Positions 8,241 to 16,047 of a stretch of DNA of 48,122 nucleotides are shown in pieces. Under the pieces are notes generated by a model that saw only the letters and a list, made by a program, of their open reading frames with translations, had not been told where the DNA came from and ran no database searches. Position numbers and translations under genes: made by a program. The DNA lies in the NCBI GenBank assembly GCA_030378035.1, contig JAUCGI010000018.1:1-48122 (forward strand), written 5' to 3'. The stretch comes from Desulfobacterales bacterium HSG2. Lineage in GTDB: Bacteria; Desulfobacterota; Desulfobacteria; Desulfobacterales; 4be13. Within the stretch, counting starts at the first letter, position 1. Each line of letters opens with the position of its first letter.

Positions 8241-8867
8241 ATGAAAAATAACTGTTTGCTTTTAGGGGTGACAGGCGGCATTGCCAGCGGAAAAACAACG
8301 GTGGCAAAGATGTTGGAGGAACTGGGCGCGCCTGCCATTGATTTTGACCTTCTCGCGAGGCAGGTGGTTGAGCCGGGAACGCCTGCTCTGAAAAAAATCG
8401 TTGACTATTTCGGAGATCAGGCGATTCATGAGGACGGGACTCTTGACCGCAAGAGGGTTTCAAAAATTGTCTTCCGGGACCCGGATAAAAGAAAAGTGTT
8501 GGAAAGCTTTACGCATCCGGCCATTAACGAGGCGTATTTCAGACAGGTCAACGCAATCTCGGAGAAAAAGCCGAATGCCATTATCCAGGCGGTCATCCCG
8601 CTTCTGTTCGAGTTCCGCCTTGAGGATATGGTGGACAAAATCCTGGTGGTTTATATTCCCCGTGAGAAACAGATTGAACGTCTGACCCTGCGGGACGGAA
8701 TCAGCAAAGCAGATGCTGAGAATATTCTCCGGGCGCAGATGCCCATTGATGAGAAGTTGAGACGCGCCGATTTTGTTATCAGAAACGAAGGTTCTGCTGA
8801 AGAGGCCATGAAGCAGGCGGAGGAGCTTTGGCAAGCGATGAAGAGAACTGTCGAAGAAAGAAAATGA
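8241..8867 (+). CDS. coaE: Dephospho-CoA kinase
   Basis: 208 residues, the usual CoaE length. It phosphorylates the 3'-hydroxyl of dephospho-CoA with ATP, the last step of coenzyme A synthesis, in the cytoplasm. The P-loop GVTGGIASGKTT is at residues 9-20; DFDLLARQVVEPGTPAL supplies the substrate-binding Asp and the conserved Arg; VIPLLFE and the lid region REKQIERLTLRDG follow. The ATG at 8241 is directly preceded by the heptamer repeat, so no Shine-Dalgarno sequence is visible; the next in-frame ATG lies inside the P-loop domain and would destroy it. The 3' end overlaps the start of a broken HicB-like gene by an ATGA. Confidence 0.95.
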   Translation: MKNNCLLLGVTGGIASGKTTVAKMLEELGAPAIDFDLLARQVVEPGTPALKKIVDYFGDQAIHEDGTLDRKRVSKIVFRDPDKRKVLESFTHPAINEAYFRQVNAISEKKPNAIIQAVIPLLFEFRLEDMVDKILVVYIPREKQIERLTLRDGISKADAENILRAQMPIDEKLRRADFVIRNEGSAEEAMKQAEELWQAMKRTVEERK

Positions 8868-9073
8868 AATCCCTGATGGTTCATATTATCCTTTACCAAG
8901 AAGACGACCATTATATTGCCCATTATCCGGAGTTTGACATAGTAGCTCAGGGGGACACAGCGTAAAAGAATCTTTTCAGAGCCTGTCGGATGCTGTCGAA
9001 TTACAAACGGTTTATGCTCTGGAGACACGAGACTTGGAAAATCTTAGTCCAGCCCGCTCCGAAGGAGTTTTGG
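8864..9073 (+). pseudogene. Frameshifted HicB-like antitoxin remnant
   Basis: From the ATG at 8864 the frame reads a HicB-like N-terminus (VHIILYQEDDHYIAHYPEF, then VAQGD) and stops at 8963. One base shift at about 8962 opens a second frame that continues the family (VKESFQSLSDAVELQ, then ALETRD). A single base loss explains the break. The C-terminal DNA-binding part is not recognisable and the sequence runs into the convergent ogt gene. No HicA toxin gene is adjacent. The ATGA overlap with coaE shows that it was once translationally coupled. Confidence 0.6.
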
Positions 9074-9604
9074 CTACTTCATCGAAAGAACATGCTTTGC
9101 CTCAAGCTCAATCATCTTCCTTTTCAGTTCCGTTCCTCCCCCAAACTGACCCACAGACCCGTCGCTTCGGATGACACGGTGACAGGGTATCAGAATCGGG
9201 AAGGGATTCTTCGCAAGCGTCGTACCTACAAAACGACTGGCTCCCGGGCGGCCGATTTCCTCGGCAATATCTTTATATGTCCTTAATTCGCCATAAGGGA
9301 TACGGGTCAGCGCCACGAGAACAGATTGTTGCGGTTCCGTAAGACTCCCCATATCCATCCATTTCCAGGGAATCGGGAGCGGTTTGCCTTCAAAATACTC
9401 AGTGATGCGCCGGGATACAAGACGGGCCTTTTGATGTTTGCCCGCTTCTCCCGGTTCCTCCTTGGCGATAATCTTCATAAGCGATTTTTGGTTTGCGCAG
9501 GGCAGAATCGTTTTTATCAGCATAAACGGGTTTTCACGATATATTATTGCGGCGTTACCGAAATTTGTTGAAAAAATCAGATGACGGATTATATTTTTTT
9601 GCAT
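9074..9604 (-). CDS. ogt: Methylated-DNA--protein-cysteine methyltransferase
   Basis: A 176-residue suicide DNA-repair protein that moves the alkyl group from O6-alkylguanine (and O4-alkylthymine) to its own cysteine. The active site IPCHRV has Cys at 141; upstream are IPYGELRTYKDIAEEIGRP (helix-turn-helix and Arg finger region) and SRFVGTTLAKNPFP, and downstream SDGSVGQFGGG. The N-terminal half is divergent. The start follows AGAAAGGAG with ideal spacing. It is transcribed alone and converges with the coaE/HicB remnant. Confidence 0.93.
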   Translation of the reverse strand: MQKNIIRHLIFSTNFGNAAIIYRENPFMLIKTILPCANQKSLMKIIAKEEPGEAGKHQKARLVSRRITEYFEGKPLPIPWKWMDMGSLTEPQQSVLVALTRIPYGELRTYKDIAEEIGRPGASRFVGTTLAKNPFPILIPCHRVIRSDGSVGQFGGGTELKRKMIELEAKHVLSMK

Positions 9605-9876
9605 GATTATCTCCTTTCTGTTAGCATAAGAGAAACTTATTTTTTACATACATATTAACAATTATGGAGGTTTAGTCAAGGCTGAAATCTGAAATCAAGG
9701 CAATCGCGTGAAAATTCTTCCGGTTCTATTAAAAAATCTGTCGGCGGCTTTCAGATTAAATTAGGTGGTATCAGGCATCTGTCAACAGATTTAAAGAGCT
9801 TCTGCCCCTTACTCAGAAAGCCAATACTCTGAAAATGACCTTCCCTCTAATCGTAATTCTGATAAAAACAAGGCAA

Positions 9877-10149
9877 ATGCATGCAGATATAAGAAAGATA
9901 TTTAACTCGTGCGATGCTGAATGTGCGGAGACTCCCTGCCTTGGTTTTTTTGGTAAAATAGCCGAAGAAATACGGGATATTTACGCGGATTTGTATGATA
10001 CAATTGATAGATATCCGGTACTCTCGTTTTTATTCAAATGGGCTATATACAACTCTCTTATGGACTGGGATGACTTGGCAGAAGATATTGAAATTGGCTC
10101 TGATGAAGAATTCAGAAGGCTTGTTTTCAGTATAGCGGAAAAAGTATGA
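9877..10149 (+). CDS. Hypothetical acidic protein
   Basis: About 90 residues from the ATG at 9877 (an in-frame ATG 42 bases earlier would add a hydrophobic stretch without a ribosome binding site; AAGG precedes 9877 weakly). The protein is acidic with two cysteines near the N-terminus (CDAEC, then PCLGF), then helical and aromatic-rich. No family recognised. It converges with a TPR remnant on the other strand. The reading frame may be real because composition is regular and it does not overlap a better gene. Confidence 0.4.
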   Translation: MHADIRKIFNSCDAECAETPCLGFFGKIAEEIRDIYADLYDTIDRYPVLSFLFKWAIYNSLMDWDDLAEDIEIGSDEEFRRLVFSIAEKV

Positions 10150-10161
10150 TTTCAAACCGGA

Positions 10162-10275
10162 ATCCAAGTTCATAGTACCTGCTTTTCTATTATAGGCATC
10201 AATCGCTTCGTCATATCTTTCAAGCTTTTCAAAAATCGCTCTTTTATTCATCCACGCGAGAGCATAATGGGGTCT
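10162..10275 (-). pseudogene. Single TPR-repeat remnant
   Basis: Reading on the minus strand from about 10275, the frame gives ALAWMNKRAIFEKLERYDEA then IDAYNRK, a textbook tetratricopeptide unit (W/L, G/A, Y, A, A pattern) with no intact gene around it. The frame then runs antisense into the hypothetical gene at 9877-10149. Probably the remains of a TPR protein left by a deletion. Confidence 0.45.
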
Positions 10276-10290
10276 AATTTAAGATCAGGA

Positions 10291-11685
10291 TTATCCTTCT
10301 GGAAATCTGTATAAATCTTTCAGACTGTGTACCCTGATCCCCCGGGTGTGCTTCTGATGAAAGGGGGTGCGGCTGAAAATACGGAATGCAAGCGTACAGT
10401 TTTTCGGATTGGGGTAATGCTCTGCTTTTGAAGCGAGTTCTTTTTTCAGGGATGCGGCGGAAGGTCTTTTTCCCCATTTGCATTCCCCCAGATCAATCCA
10501 GTTGTCATCCCGTATCCCGACCACATCAATCTGTGTTTTGGGATTCCAGTACTCACCGATTCTGAAAGATGCGTTTACCCCCTCTCTGATATAGATGTCC
10601 GGCAATGCCTCACGGCAAAGGCGTTCGAAGCAATATCCGAAATAGGAATCCAGGCCGGGGGATACCCGTACCTGCATGGCTTTTTCACCGCCGGCATGGG
10701 CAACATAACTGGTGTTCGGGTAAACGAACCTGAACCAGAAACGCAGCAGGGGATCGTCAAGGACATAGCGGACATGCCTTGATCCGGGCGGAGAGGTTGT
10801 CAGCGGATACTGACGGGATATGTATCCGAGTTCCCGCAACTGCTTCAGATAATAATGGAGCGACCTGCTGTCTATCCCCGTGTTTTTTGATATGTTCACC
10901 TGTGATGTGAATCCTGATGCAATAGCCATGAGGATGGCATAGTAGTTGCTGACATCACGAAGTTCCTCACGCAAAAGGAAATCCGGCTCCTGAAAAAGCG
11001 GAGCATAGGGGTTCAGGAGATTTTCAACAACATTCATCTCGACCGAGCATTGTGAGTCAAAAAAATTCAGATACCACGGAATACCGCCGCAGACAAAGTA
11101 TGTCCTGGCTTTGTCAACCAGAGAATAGTCGGGGTGAAACTGACCGGCTTCCCTGTATCCGAAAGGTTTTAAAAAAATCTGCCCTGTGCGCCGTCCGAAC
11201 AGAGGGCTTTTCCTGCCCAGCACCTCACGCTCCATGAAGCCGATATAGGAGCCGCAGACGATCAGAAAGATTTTTCCGCTGTTTTTCCATTTTCTGTCCC
11301 ATAATTTCTGTAATACCGATATTAACTCCGGGTCTGACTCGGCTGACCATTGGAACTCGTCAAACACAATGACAAGTTTCTCATTTCTGTGCCAGGCATC
11401 TGCAACCGCGGTCAGTGCGCTTTCCCAGTCAGAAGCGGAAAACCCCTCCAACAGGGGCATTTTCAACGCAACAGACGATTCCCGGAGAAATTCCCGGATA
11501 TGAAGTGCCTGCTTCGCCCGCTTGCCCACAAAGTATATGCCTGTTTTGTTCTTAATGAAGCGCAGTATCAGCTCACTTTTCCCCACTCGTCTCCGTCCGT
11601 AAATCGGGATAAAGGCACTTGGCTCACAAGTATAAGCTTTTTCAAGAACTTTCAGCTCTTTTTTTCTTCCGACAAATTTTTGCAT
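10291..11685 (-). CDS. Archaeal-type AAA ATPase with DUF234 C-terminal domain
   Basis: 464 residues. The N-terminal half is an ATPase_2-type P-loop domain: GRRRVGKS at 30-37 (Walker A) and IVFDEFQW with Asp109/Glu110 (Walker B); a conserved FGRR and CGGIPWYL follow. A winged-helix region (about 250-310, KNTGIDSRSLHYYLKQL) separates it from the C-terminal DUF234 domain, whose IDVVGIRD and LGECKW segments have the D...ExK spacing of a PD-(D/E)XK nuclease-like fold. Members occur widely in archaea and anaerobic bacteria with no settled function; links to mobile or defence DNA have been suggested. It stands alone, with no partner toxin or antitoxin recognised. Confidence 0.85.
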   Translation of the reverse strand: MQKFVGRKKELKVLEKAYTCEPSAFIPIYGRRRVGKSELILRFIKNKTGIYFVGKRAKQALHIREFLRESSVALKMPLLEGFSASDWESALTAVADAWHRNEKLVIVFDEFQWSAESDPELISVLQKLWDRKWKNSGKIFLIVCGSYIGFMEREVLGRKSPLFGRRTGQIFLKPFGYREAGQFHPDYSLVDKARTYFVCGGIPWYLNFFDSQCSVEMNVVENLLNPYAPLFQEPDFLLREELRDVSNYYAILMAIASGFTSQVNISKNTGIDSRSLHYYLKQLRELGYISRQYPLTTSPPGSRHVRYVLDDPLLRFWFRFVYPNTSYVAHAGGEKAMQVRVSPGLDSYFGYCFERLCREALPDIYIREGVNASFRIGEYWNPKTQIDVVGIRDDNWIDLGECKWGKRPSAASLKKELASKAEHYPNPKNCTLAFRIFSRTPFHQKHTRGIRVHSLKDLYRFPEG

Positions 11686-11860
11686 ATCCGGTTTTTATTA
11701 AACGAATCGTGTTTTGTCAAGTTGAAACTTGACATAATGAGGTTTGACATAATGATTTTTATCCGCTTGGAATTATATCTCTTTACGACCATTGCTTCCC
11801 GACCTAAGGCACAAAGCAAAAGTCTGACCCTGCATCAGTTGCTCATCAAGGTCAAAGTCA

Positions 11861-12739
11861 TCATCTTAACAGTTCTCCCGAAAGCACGGCAACAAACACA
11901 AGCACCGATATAACGGTATTGACATGGAAAAACGCTATATCGATTTTTGACAGATTCCGAGGATTCACGAGCCTGTGTTCAACCAAAAAGAGTACAGCGA
12001 TGATCCCTGCGAATACGAGATAAATAGCACTCAGATCAAACAGCCAATAAACGGACAGCAGACATATCGCGCTGACCACATGCAGACCAGAGGATATGGC
12101 AAAAGCCCTTTCTATGCCGAATACCGCGGGTATGGAGCAAAGTTTTTCTCTGCGGTCGAATTCCGTATCCTGGCACGCGTAGAGGATGTCGAAACCGGCG
12201 ATGTAGGTCAGCAGCGCAAGGCTTAACACCAATATCCCCGCCGAAAGCGTCCCGGTCATTGCAATCCAGACCGCCGCGGGTGCCATGCCGATGGCCAGTC
12301 CCAGAACGATATGAGAGAGCCAGGTGAACCGCTTGGTATATGAATACGCGAAAAGCACACCCAGGGCCGGAAAAGAGAGCCAGAGGCAGAGCGGTGAGAG
12401 CATGGCCGCGGACAAAATGAAAATCAGGGCGAAGGCACTGACGAAAACCGCAGCCTCCTTAACGGATATGGCTCCGGACGGTATCTCTCTTCCGGCAGTC
12501 CGGGGATTCCTTGCATCGATTGACGCATCCGCCAGACGGTTGAACCCCATGGCCGCGGACCTCGCTCCCACCATTGCCATGATAATCCAGAACAGGGTCC
12601 GGGCGTTCAGCGGGGAAACCCGGTGTGCAAGCACCACCGCGGCAAGGGCAAACGGGAGAGCGAACAGGGTATGGCTGAATTTGATCATGCGGCCATATAC
12701 GACGGTCTTGTCAAAAAACGCTGAAATTCTGTCAAACAT
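11861..12739 (-). CDS. mqnP: UbiA-family prenyltransferase of the futalosine menaquinone pathway
   Basis: 292 residues with about 8-9 membrane helices. The two Asp-rich motifs that bind prenyl diphosphate through Mg are present: NRLADASID (67-75) and the second around CQDTEFDRRE (about 192-201). In context with mqnB and mqnD upstream on the same strand, it is the prenylase that attaches the polyprenyl side chain to 1,4-dihydroxy-6-naphthoate. The start and GGAGGGG ribosome binding site lie in a 19-bp sequence (TGTCAAACATATCCCCTCC on the plus strand) that recurs exactly at the end of mqnB, with the hexamer array between; originally the mqnP ATG probably overlapped the mqnB stop. Confidence 0.88.
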   Translation of the reverse strand: MFDRISAFFDKTVVYGRMIKFSHTLFALPFALAAVVLAHRVSPLNARTLFWIIMAMVGARSAAMGFNRLADASIDARNPRTAGREIPSGAISVKEAAVFVSAFALIFILSAAMLSPLCLWLSFPALGVLFAYSYTKRFTWLSHIVLGLAIGMAPAAVWIAMTGTLSAGILVLSLALLTYIAGFDILYACQDTEFDRREKLCSIPAVFGIERAFAISSGLHVVSAICLLSVYWLFDLSAIYLVFAGIIAVLFLVEHRLVNPRNLSKIDIAFFHVNTVISVLVFVAVLSGELLR

Positions 12740-12771
12740 ATCCCCTCCATATCTTATAATCGTTTCTTACC

Positions 12772-12932
12772 CTTACTCTTGCTCTTAATCTTGCTCTTGC
12801 TCTTAATCTTGCTCTTGCTCTTAATCTTGCTCTTGCTCTTAATCTTAAGCCGGAGCAAGATAAAGATAAAGAGCAAGAGCAAGAGCAAGAGTAAGATAAA
12901 GATAAAGATAAAGAGCAAGAGCAAGAGCAAGA
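12772..12932. repeat. Head-to-head hexamer array (CTCTTG / CAAGAG) between mqnP and mqnB
   Basis: About 75 bp of TCTTGC/TCTTAA units face about 80 bp of the complement (GAGCAA/GATAAA). It splits the mqn genes. It is flanked by a perfect 19-bp direct repeat, TGTCAAACATATCCCCTCC, at 12730-12748 and 12953-12971, which holds the ribosome binding site and start of mqnP in one copy and the last codons of mqnB in the other. Confidence 0.88.
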
Positions 12933-12954
12933 TTCTTTGTCCTGTACTCAGGTG

Positions 12955-13677
12955 TCAAACATATCCCCTCCGCATAAGAGGCAGCACCGAGTCTTGAAAA
13001 AAAGCGTAGAACACATCCCGGTACTGCTCAATATTTTTTCTGATATTAAGCGTATCATCTTCTTCTGATGTGTCACTCACAAACTTGAAAAGGTAACAGT
13101 TTGTGTGAAAACGCTCGCACGTCTGGACCACAGCAGCCCCTTCCATATCGACCAGTTCGGCATAAGAAGCGGTTTCTCTTCTTTCCGACGGTTCTTTTAC
13201 TGCTCTGTCCCGTGTGGCAAGCGTGGCCGTGGGAAAGCCTTCCAACATCTGCGGAATATGAACATGATATGGGTCTGATCCGAATCCCGCGTGTGAATCT
13301 GCAAGGATTGTGGATAAGAAAGGATTATCTGAGCTCTCCGGAAGTTCCGAGCCTGCCGAGACGGACACGGAACCCAGGCAGGGCCTGTCCGGTTCGATCA
13401 CCTTTGCAATATGATAACATTCTCCAAGGAGATTCGGACCGGTTGCTCCCGCGGCACCGAGATTAAAAACACCCGAAGGATGAAATTTCATGATTAAGTA
13501 AGTGCATGACATGGCTGCGTTGGCTTTTCCGATGCCTGAAATGATCAGGCGGATACGGTTATTTTCATACACGGCAAAAGGCTCTTTTTCAGATTGCCTG
13601 AGCGAAAGTTGTTTTATAAACGGATCCGCTTCCAACACCGTTGCCATAACAATTCCGACTACAAAATCTTCCGACAT
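12955..13677 (-). CDS. mqnB: Futalosine hydrolase
   Basis: 240 residues of the nucleoside phosphorylase/MTAN fold. It cleaves hypoxanthine from futalosine to give dehypoxanthinyl futalosine. Family motifs: GIVMATVLEADPF at the start, ISGIGKANAAM, FNLGAAGAT, VDMEGAAVVQ (substrate-binding Glu) and FKFVSDTSEEDD (catalytic Asp). The C-terminus RRGYV lies in the 19-bp repeat shared with the mqnP start. The 5' end overlaps mqnD by 19 bases, so the two are translated together. The other pathway genes (mqnA, mqnC) are not in the window. Confidence 0.92.
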   Translation of the reverse strand: MSEDFVVGIVMATVLEADPFIKQLSLRQSEKEPFAVYENNRIRLIISGIGKANAAMSCTYLIMKFHPSGVFNLGAAGATGPNLLGECYHIAKVIEPDRPCLGSVSVSAGSELPESSDNPFLSTILADSHAGFGSDPYHVHIPQMLEGFPTATLATRDRAVKEPSERRETASYAELVDMEGAAVVQTCERFHTNCYLFKFVSDTSEEDDTLNIRKNIEQYRDVFYAFFQDSVLPLMRRGYV

Positions 13678-14459
13678 GCTGCCATCTCCTCAAGTTTCTG
13701 AATTGCTTTCATGCCTGTCTCTCCCAGTGACACTGTAAAATCGTTCACATAGAGCTGAATATGATCATTGATCACCGTTTTTTCAAGCTCTTTTGCATGG
13801 GATTTCACAAATTCGGCTGACGCATCCGGATTCTCAAAAGCATAGGCGACCGAGGCCCTCAGCACGGATTCGAGATCGCGCTTGTATTGTATTGTCCGCG
13901 GGTCTCTCCTTATTGCGATACATCCCAGGGGGATCGGGAGACGGGTCTCCGCTTCCCACCATTCTCCGAGATCCACGATCTTTATGCAGTTGTACTCAGG
14001 ATAAACAAACCGGCCTTCGTGGATAATGAGACCGGCATCATATTTCCCGGAGGCGACTCCCGGCAGAATATAATCGAATCGGACAGCTTCTGTATGACGG
14101 ATTTCAGGACGCCACAATTTGAGAAGCAGGTGCGCGGTGGTATATTCTCCGGGTATGGCTATTTTGGCATCCGCCCAGGATTTCGGGGGCGATTTTGCCA
14201 CGAGCATCGGGCCGCAACCGTACCCGAGCGCTGAACCTGAATCGAGCAGATCGTAACGCGTTTTGAGATGCAGATACGCGTAAAAAGAGAGTTTGGTGAT
14301 ATGAAAGGTTTCTGAAAACGCCTTTCTGTTCAACTCCTCCACGTCGCTGATATAAGGCGTGAAACGCAGCGATCCGGTCTCCACACATTGATGGAGCATT
14401 GCGTGAAATATAAATGTGTCATTGGGGCATGACGAAAATGCGATATTCAGTTCGGGCAT
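13659..14459 (-). CDS. mqnD: 1,4-dihydroxy-6-naphthoate synthase
   Basis: 266 residues of the MqnA/MqnD periplasmic-binding-protein-like fold; converts cyclic dehypoxanthinyl futalosine into 1,4-dihydroxy-6-naphthoate. It starts with IAFSSCPNDTFIFHAMLH, which contains the PNDTF signature; SALGYGCGPMLVAK, AIPGEYTTAHLLLKL and LIIHEGRF follow, and LGCIAIRR is near residue 175. First gene of mqnD-mqnB-mqnP on the minus strand. The start is preceded by GGAAAAAAGAT, a moderate ribosome binding site. Confidence 0.93.
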   Translation of the reverse strand: MPELNIAFSSCPNDTFIFHAMLHQCVETGSLRFTPYISDVEELNRKAFSETFHITKLSFYAYLHLKTRYDLLDSGSALGYGCGPMLVAKSPPKSWADAKIAIPGEYTTAHLLLKLWRPEIRHTEAVRFDYILPGVASGKYDAGLIIHEGRFVYPEYNCIKIVDLGEWWEAETRLPIPLGCIAIRRDPRTIQYKRDLESVLRASVAYAFENPDASAEFVKSHAKELEKTVINDHIQLYVNDFTVSLGETGMKAIQKLEEMAACRKIL

Positions 14460-14509
14460 TATCTTTTTTCCTTCCGGTGTTTGACCTTACATCTACACGG
14501 ATTACTTCA

Positions 14510-14586
14510 TCTACACGGATTATGGGTAAGAAAGGATTACTTCCGAAGAGCACGCATAATCCTTTTTAAACCATAATCCGTGTAGA
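14510..14586. repeat. Inverted repeat upstream of mqnD
   Basis: TCTACACGGATTATGG (14510-14525) pairs exactly with its complement at 14571-14586; an inner GGATTA/TAATCC pair extends it. Another TCTACACGGATTA precedes it at 14492. It could be a palindromic insertion or an attenuating structure in the mqn leader. 14587-14740 holds nothing recognisable. Confidence 0.7.
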
Positions 14587-14739
14587 TTCACAATCCATGA
14601 TTCAAGTATCATTAATTTTGTAAAGTATCAAGGTTAAATTGTTAAATTGAAGTAACAGGTGTTGCCTAAAAAGGTGCAATGTGTTAATGTCAGTAAATTG
14701 GAAATTTTCTGGCTGCCCATAATTTTTGATATGTCTTTA

Positions 14740-15945
14740 TGCCAGTGGATTCCGGGTCAAAATTGAAAAAATGTCCCATTTTTTCATTTTTGCCCGGAAT
14801 GACAGGCTGTGTTGAAAAAATGTCCCATTTTTTCATTTTTGCCCGGAATGACAGGCTGTGTTGAAAAAATGTCCCATTTTTTCATTTTTGCCCGGAATGA
14901 CAGGTTGATGATTTCTGATCTGTGATGGTATCAGTGGATTCCGGGTCAAAATTGAAAAAATGTCCCATTTTTTCATTTTTGCCCGGAATGACAGGCTGTG
15001 TTTAAAAAATGTCCCATTTTTTCATTTTTGCCCGGAATGACAGGCTGCTGGTTTGCCCGGAATGACAGGTTGATGATTTCTGATCTGTGATGGCATCAGT
15101 GGATTCCGGGTCAGAATTGAAAAAATGTCCCATTTTTTCATTTTTGCCCGGAATGACAGGCTGCTGGTTTGCCGGAATGACAGGTTGCTGGTTTCTGATC
15201 TGTGATGGCATCAGTGGATTCCGGGTCAAAATTGAAAAAATGTCCCATTTTTTCATTTTTGCCCGGAATGACAGGCTGTGTTGAAAAAATGTCCCATTTT
15301 TGCCCGGAATGACATGCTGCTGGTTTGCCGGAATGACAGGTTGCTGATTTCTGATCTGTGACGGCATCAGTGGATTCCGGGTCAAAATTGAAAAAATGTC
15401 CCATTTTTTCATTTTTGCCCGGAATGACATGCTGTGTTGAAAAAATGTCCCATTTTTTCATTTTTGCCCGGAATGACAGGTTGATGATTTTTTCAAATTT
15501 GCCCGGAATGACAGGTTGCTGATTTCTGATCTGTGATGGTATCGGGGGATTCCGGGTCAATTTGCCCGGAATGACAGGTTGCTGATTTCTGATCTGTGAT
15601 GGCATCAGGGGATTCCGGGTCAAATTTGAAAAAATGTCCCATTTTTTCATTTTTGCCCGGAATGACAGGCTGCTGGTTTGACAGGTTGATGATTTCTGAT
15701 CTGTGATGGCATCAGTGGATTCCGGGTCAAAATTGAAAAAATGTCCCATTTTTTCATTTTTGCCCGGAATGACATGCTGTGTTGAAAAAATGTCCCATTT
15801 TTGCCCGGAATGACAGGCTGCTGGTTTGCCCGGAATGACAGGTTGCTGATTTCTGATCTGTGATGGCATCAGTGGATTCCGGGTCAAAATTGAAAAAATG
15901 TCCCATTTTTTCAATTTTGCCCGGAATGACATGCTGTGTTGATAT
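14740..15945. repeat. Mosaic field of palindromic interspersed repeats
   Basis: About 1.2 kb made of three shuffled modules: GCCCGGAATGACAGG; the hairpin TGAAAAAATGTCCCATTTTT...; and TTTCTGATCTGTGATGGCATC followed by AGTGGATTCCGGGTC. At least eight composite copies differ in which modules they keep. The minus strand is open across more than 300 codons only because the modules carry no stop in that frame. No gene is supported between mqnD and the sensor kinase at 16048. Confidence 0.88.
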
Positions 15946-16047
15946 GCGGATGCCGTTAGTATGTCAACTTGTAAGTTCATCCTCAGAAGTTTCTGAAACT
16001 CCGAAAAATCGGAAAATATCCTGAATCTGTCTGGAGATTCCATAATA

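Noticed and set aside
7756..8463. Minus-strand open frames rich in FTVYGLR repeats
   Set aside because: They are the heptamer array read in a frame without stops and run antisense into coaE.
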